Assembly: GCA_001873585.1 (NCBI GenBank)
Contig: MNZL01000114.1
Span: 1-8,308 of the forward strand
Direction: 5' to 3'
Source: Rhodobacterales bacterium CG2_30_65_12
GTDB taxonomy: Bacteria > Pseudomonadota > Alphaproteobacteria > Rhodobacterales > Rhodobacteraceae
DNA length: 8,308 nucleotides
Within the stretch, counting starts at the first letter, position 1. Each line of letters opens with the position of its first letter. The notes beneath the pieces are model-generated. The model was not told the DNA's origin. It searched no databases and saw nothing but the letters and a program-made list of their open reading frames with translations. The position numbers and the translations under genes are program-made. Below, piece by piece: positions 5,295 to 8,308 of the stretch.

Positions 5295-6404
5295 CTAGGG
5301 CAACGCGGCGTCGATCGCGGTCCAGAGAGGCTCCAGCGGCTCGGTGCCCACCGCCAGCCGCACGAAGCCCGTCGCCACATCATCGCCCCAGCGCGCGCGT
5401 CGTTCAGCGCTGGTGTGCACCCCGCCAAACGAGGTGGCGGGGGTAATCAGCGCGCAGGTGGCGATGAAGCGCTCGGCGGCCTCGCGGCTTTCCAGCGTGA
5501 GGCCGATCAGAAAACCGGGGCGGCGCATCTGCGCGCGCGCAAGGGCTTGGCCGGGATCGGAGGCAAGGCCGGGGTAGCGCAGGGCGCGCACCTTGGGGTG
5601 CGTGGCGAGGCGCGCGGCGATCGCCTCGGCATTGTCGCACATCCGTTCAAAGCGCAGCTCCAGCGTTTCCAGCGAGCGGTGCAGCAGCCAGGCGTCAAAG
5701 GCGGAGGGGATCGCGCCCGACATCGAACGCCACTCACGCACCCGCGCCATCAGGCCCTCGTCTTGGCTTGAGACGTGGCCCATGAGCAGGTCGGAGTGCC
5801 CGCCCGGCGCCTTGGTATCGGAGGCGACGACGATATCGGCGCCGAGCGCCAGCGGGCGTTGGCCAAACGGCGTCATGGTGGTATTGTCTACGATGCTCAC
5901 CGCGCCTGCCGCCCGGACGGCGGCGGTGACGGCGGCAATATCAACGAGGTCGAGCCCAGGGTTTGACGGGCTCTCGATCAGCACCGCGGCGACCCCCTCA
6001 AAGCCGCCCTCGCCCAAGCGCGCAGTGGGGCGGGCTTCAACCGTTACCCCGAACCGGGCAAGGAAGGTCTCGCCAAACCGGCGGCTTACATAATAGCCGT
6101 CGGCCGGCAGGAGTAGCCTGTCACCCGCCTTCAAAACCGCCATTAGCGCCGCACTCAACGCCGCCATGCCGGAGGGAAACAGCAGCGCCGGCGCGTCTTC
6201 GAGGAAGCCAAGCGCGGCTTCGGTGATCTCCCAGGTCGGATTACCGTTGCGACCGTAGACAGCCAGGCCGGGCTCGGGATCGCCAGGCAGGTGAAACATC
6301 GAGGCGGGGGTGATCGGCGGCGCGATGGGCTCGCCCTTATGTAACGCCTCCCCGCGCAGGTGGAGCAGGCCGGCGGCGTTTGGTGCTTTCAAATGATCGC
6401 TCAT
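5295..6404 (-). CDS. PLP-dependent Cys/Met metabolism enzyme (cystathionine gamma-lyase/synthase-like)
   Basis: The 369-residue product is a fold-type I pyridoxal-phosphate enzyme of the Cys/Met metabolism family, acting in the cytoplasm on cystathionine or related sulfur amino acids. Visible features are YGRNGNPT (50-57, the YxR phosphate-contacting motif from the neighbouring subunit), FPSGMAA (76-82, phosphate binding), the Tyr at 104 expected to stack on the cofactor, ESPSNP (144-149), IVDNT with Asp173 that pairs with the pyridine nitrogen, and the Schiff-base lysine 198 in ASDTKAPGGHSD. Most family members read SATKYxxGHSD at that site; the DTKAPGGHSD version marks a subgroup, so gamma-lyase, beta-lyase and gamma-synthase activity cannot be told apart here. 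The ATG at 6404 is supported by GAGGAG (6413-6418, minus strand) 8 bases upstream. It follows trkH by 12 bases and the ribosome binding site overlaps the trkH stop codon, so it is the second gene of an operon. Confidence 0.9.
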   Translation of the reverse strand: MSDHLKAPNAAGLLHLRGEALHKGEPIAPPITPASMFHLPGDPEPGLAVYGRNGNPTWEITEAALGFLEDAPALLFPSGMAALSAALMAVLKAGDRLLLPADGYYVSRRFGETFLARFGVTVEARPTARLGEGGFEGVAAVLIESPSNPGLDLVDIAAVTAAVRAAGAVSIVDNTTMTPFGQRPLALGADIVVASDTKAPGGHSDLLMGHVSSQDEGLMARVREWRSMSGAIPSAFDAWLLHRSLETLELRFERMCDNAEAIAARLATHPKVRALRYPGLASDPGQALARAQMRRPGFLIGLTLESREAAERFIATCALITPATSFGGVHTSAERRARWGDDVATGFVRLAVGTEPLEPLWTAIDAALP

Positions 6405-6416
6405 TTCGCTCTCTCC

Positions 6417-7865
6417 TCAATCGCGCCAGAAGCGGTAGGTGAACAGCACGAACACCGAGAGCACTTCGAGCCGACCCACCAGCATCCCCAGAGCCAGAAG
6501 CCACTTGGCGGTATCGTTCAAGGGTGCAAAATTGCCGGCGGGGCCGATGATCGTTCCCAGCCCCGGGCCGACGTTGGCCAGCGCCGTGCCTGCGCCGGAA
6601 ATGGCGGTGACGGTATCGAGCCCGGTGAGCGAGAGCGCCACGGAGAGCAAGCCGAGCGACACCACGAACATCACGAAAAACGCCATCACCGACGAAAGCA
6701 CGTCTTCGCCCACCGGGCGGCCGCCGTAGCGCGGGGTGAAGATGCCGTGCGGCGAGTGAATTGAGCGGATCTGCGCCTTGACCGCAGCGAACAGGAGTTG
6801 GTAGCGAAAGATCTTGACCGAGCAGGCGGTGGAACCGGCGCAGCCGCCGACGAGGCCGAAGAAAAAAAAGGCCACCATCGGAAACGCGCCCCAGAGCTGG
6901 TAATCCGTCGAGGCATAGCCGGTGCCGGAAATGACCGAAACGGCGTTGAACAGGCCTTCGCGGAAGCCGTTCTCAAGGTGGTCGCCGTTCACAAACAGGC
7001 GGTAGAACGCCAGCATCAGCGTGACGACCACGATGAACACGAGGTAGCCGCGCACCTGTGGATCGTGAAACAACGGTCGCGCCGTGCCGCCAACGATCTG
7101 GATGTAGCGCACGAACGGCAGGCTGGCGAGGATCATGAACACCGAGGCCACGTATTCCGCGGCACCCTGGAAGGCGCCGAAGCTCGCATCGTGGGTGGAA
7201 AACCCGCCGGTGGACATGGTGGTGAGCGCGTGGTTGATCGCGTCGAAAGGGCCCATGCCGACGGCGAGATAGGCGAGCACGTTGGCAATCGTGAGGCCAA
7301 GGTAGATCCAGCTGATTTGCCCGGCAATCTCGACCGCGCGGGGCAGCACCTTGCCCATCGTATCGAAGGCTTCGGAGCGGAAAATCTGCATGCCGCCGAC
7401 GCGCAGCTCGGGCAGGAACACCATCGCCACCACGATGATCCCGACGCCGCCGAACCATTGCAGCATCGAGCGCCACATCAGCAGCCCCTCCGGCAGCGTA
7501 TCGAGACCGGAAAAGACTGTCGAGCCGGTGGTTGTCATGCCCGACATTGCCTCGAAAAAGGCATCGACAAACCGCGCCTCAAGTGCGCCCAGCATGAACG
7601 GGATCGCGGCAAACAGCGGCAGGGCGATCCAGATCAGGGTGGTCAGCAGGAATGTTTGCTGGATCGTAAGCCCTGGCCCGGCAGTGTTTGCCGTGGCCAG
7701 CGTGAGCGCGCCACCGACAACAATGGTAACGACGGCGCTGGTCAGAAACACCGCCCAGCCGGAATTGCCATAGTATAGATCCACCGCCATCGGCACCAGC
7801 ATCGTCGCGCCCAGCACGGCGACGACAAGGCCGATCACGTAGACGATGGGGCGCGGGTCGATCAT
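6417..7865 (-). CDS. trkH: Potassium uptake protein TrkH, membrane pore subunit
   Basis: This 482-residue inner membrane protein is the K+-translocating subunit of the Trk system, normally gated by the cytoplasmic NAD/nucleotide-binding protein TrkA, which is not in this window. The family has four repeated M1-P-M2 units, each with a filter glycine; I see all four: TTTGST (Gly114), STGGF (Gly220), SGTGYAS (Gly314 and Gly316) and NVGPG (Gly433). The C-terminus GRLEVLSVFVLFTYRFWRD is the typical TrkH ending, and the length equals that of E. coli TrkH (483). Strongly hydrophobic segments run through the whole protein. The start ATG at 7865 lacks a Shine-Dalgarno sequence; a consensus TTGACA lies 32 bases upstream, so a very short leader or leaderless mRNA is possible. 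The PLP enzyme follows 12 bases after the stop, and a protease-like gene ends 110 bases upstream on the same strand. Confidence 0.97.
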   Translation of the reverse strand: MIDPRPIVYVIGLVVAVLGATMLVPMAVDLYYGNSGWAVFLTSAVVTIVVGGALTLATANTAGPGLTIQQTFLLTTLIWIALPLFAAIPFMLGALEARFVDAFFEAMSGMTTTGSTVFSGLDTLPEGLLMWRSMLQWFGGVGIIVVAMVFLPELRVGGMQIFRSEAFDTMGKVLPRAVEIAGQISWIYLGLTIANVLAYLAVGMGPFDAINHALTTMSTGGFSTHDASFGAFQGAAEYVASVFMILASLPFVRYIQIVGGTARPLFHDPQVRGYLVFIVVVTLMLAFYRLFVNGDHLENGFREGLFNAVSVISGTGYASTDYQLWGAFPMVAFFFFGLVGGCAGSTACSVKIFRYQLLFAAVKAQIRSIHSPHGIFTPRYGGRPVGEDVLSSVMAFFVMFVVSLGLLSVALSLTGLDTVTAISGAGTALANVGPGLGTIIGPAGNFAPLNDTAKWLLALGMLVGRLEVLSVFVLFTYRFWRD

Positions 7866-7873
7866 GGCCGGCA

Positions 7874-7902
7874 GGGTTGGCCGGGTCCGCGTGCGGTGTC
7901 AA
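7874..7902 (-). promoter_or_regulatory. Possible trkH promoter with consensus -35 only
   Basis: On the minus strand a perfect TTGACA lies at 7902-7897. Seventeen bases downstream the sequence is CAACCC (7879-7874), a poor -10. If used, transcription would begin within a few bases of the trkH ATG at 7865, which has no ribosome binding site. Without a recognisable -10 this remains weak. Confidence 0.2.
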
Positions 7903-7916
7903 GCGGCGGCGTGACG

Positions 7917-7942
7917 CGCGGGGCAGGGTCATCGGCCCCGCG
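7917..7942 (-). repeat. GC-rich perfect inverted repeat between the protease gene and trkH
   Basis: CGCGGGGC (7917-7924) and GCCCCGCG (7935-7942) form a perfect 8-bp stem with a 10-base loop. It lies 33 bases after the protease stop codon and in front of trkH, where a terminator would be expected, but no T run follows on the minus strand. It may stabilise the 3' end or work as a factor-dependent terminator. Confidence 0.4.
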
Positions 7943-7975
7943 TCTCGATCCGGCGCGCAGGAAAGGCAAAAGGCG

Positions 7976-8308
7976 TTACTTCCAGCAGCTCACCAGCACG
8001 GTGAGGTCGGCCGCAAGCGCAGAGAGATCATAGGGCGTGAGTGCGCCCTGGATCTCGGTGGCGGCCACCACGACGCCATTGGCGGCGAGGAACTCGGCCA
8101 GCGTGGCCGACTTGGCGGCGAAGCCGACGTCATCGGGCAGAAGCCGGCCATCGCCCGAGGGCGAGGCGAGCAGCATCCCCACCACCGCGCCGCCGGCATC
8201 GAGCACCGGGCCGCCGGTGTCGCCGTCCTGGGCGCGGATGTCGAGGCGCGAGATATTGGGCTCGCCGGCGAGCCCCTTAACGTCGGCGAGCCTGCCGAAG
8301 GTGAGGGT
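7976..8308 (-). CDS. Trypsin-like serine protease family protein, C-terminal part (start beyond window)
   Basis: The 110 visible residues are the C-terminal end of a chymotrypsin-fold (trypsin-like) domain. The key segment is RAQDGDTGGPVLDAGGAVVGML, which corresponds to the GDSGGP motif around the catalytic Ser and the following strand of the family, but carries Thr in place of Ser. A loop with LPDDVGFAAKSATLAEFLAANGV follows, matching the strand and helix that close trypsin-like domains, and then a tail ending in ADLTVLVSCWK before TAA. His and Asp of the triad and any signal peptide lie outside the window, so localisation and activity cannot be judged; relatives are usually exported. As I recall, similar proteins in Rhodobacteraceae share the VLVSCW ending. 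It is on the same strand as trkH, 110 bases upstream, with a GC-rich hairpin between them. Confidence 0.75.
   Translation of the reverse strand, partial: TLTFGRLADVKGLAGEPNISRLDIRAQDGDTGGPVLDAGGAVVGMLLASPSGDGRLLPDDVGFAAKSATLAEFLAANGVVVAATEIQGALTPYDLSALAADLTVLVSCWK

Noticed and set aside
5118..5771. 217-codon plus-strand frame overlapping the Hint-like gene and the PLP enzyme
   Set aside because: It runs out of frame through one gene and antisense to another, with no ribosome binding site or domain.
6798..7778. 326-codon open frame on the plus strand, rich in His, Asp and Arg
   Set aside because: Antisense to trkH, whose filter motifs are intact; the composition is typical of a reverse-strand shadow of a membrane protein gene.

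Overview
The window looks like chromosomal DNA of a high-GC alphaproteobacterium, most probably of the Rhodobacteraceae. Four things point there: a uvrB operator of the alphaproteobacterial LexA type (GTTC-N7-GTTC); an NDUFS4-type accessory subunit of respiratory complex I, which among bacteria is an alphaproteobacterial trait; a Hint-domain protein of a kind frequent in Rhodobacteraceae; and an intergenic GAGTATTTTT element that I recall from that family. This assignment is inference. The genes look like ordinary chromosomal genes, and I see no insertion sequence, prophage, CRISPR array, tRNA or rRNA.

Layout, left to right. (1) Bases 1-2143, minus strand: nearly complete uvrB, cut only at its extreme C-terminus, with a LexA box touching its Shine-Dalgarno sequence. 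(2) Bases 2144-2551: a 408-base gap with an AT-rich, promoter-like block, then a strongly structured RNA candidate on the plus strand (18-bp stem, C-rich loop, possible pseudoknot) ending in a good intrinsic terminator. (3) Bases 2552-2863, plus: the small complex I accessory subunit. (4) Bases 2986-3750, minus: a YbfF/ABHD11-like alpha/beta hydrolase, convergent with the previous gene. (5) Bases 3823-4185, plus: a 120-residue protein of unknown function with a C-terminal membrane helix, divergent from the hydrolase. (6) Bases 4186-4629: 444 bases without a convincing gene, holding several dyads and a promoter candidate. (7) Bases 4630-5289, plus: a Hint-fold protein whose catalytic residues appear to be lost. 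(8) Bases 5295-7865, minus: trkH followed 12 bases later by a PLP-dependent cystathionine lyase/synthase-like gene, clearly co-transcribed. (9) Bases 7976-8308, minus: the C-terminal part of a trypsin-like protease with Thr where the nucleophilic Ser is expected.

The genes do not form one pathway. They cover DNA repair (uvrB, SOS-controlled), respiration (complex I accessory subunit), potassium uptake (trkH), sulfur amino acid metabolism (PLP enzyme) and several poorly characterised proteins. The least explained parts are the structured RNA in front of the complex I gene, which could be a free small RNA or a transcription-attenuating leader, and the two apparent pseudo-enzymes (Hint protein and Thr-protease).
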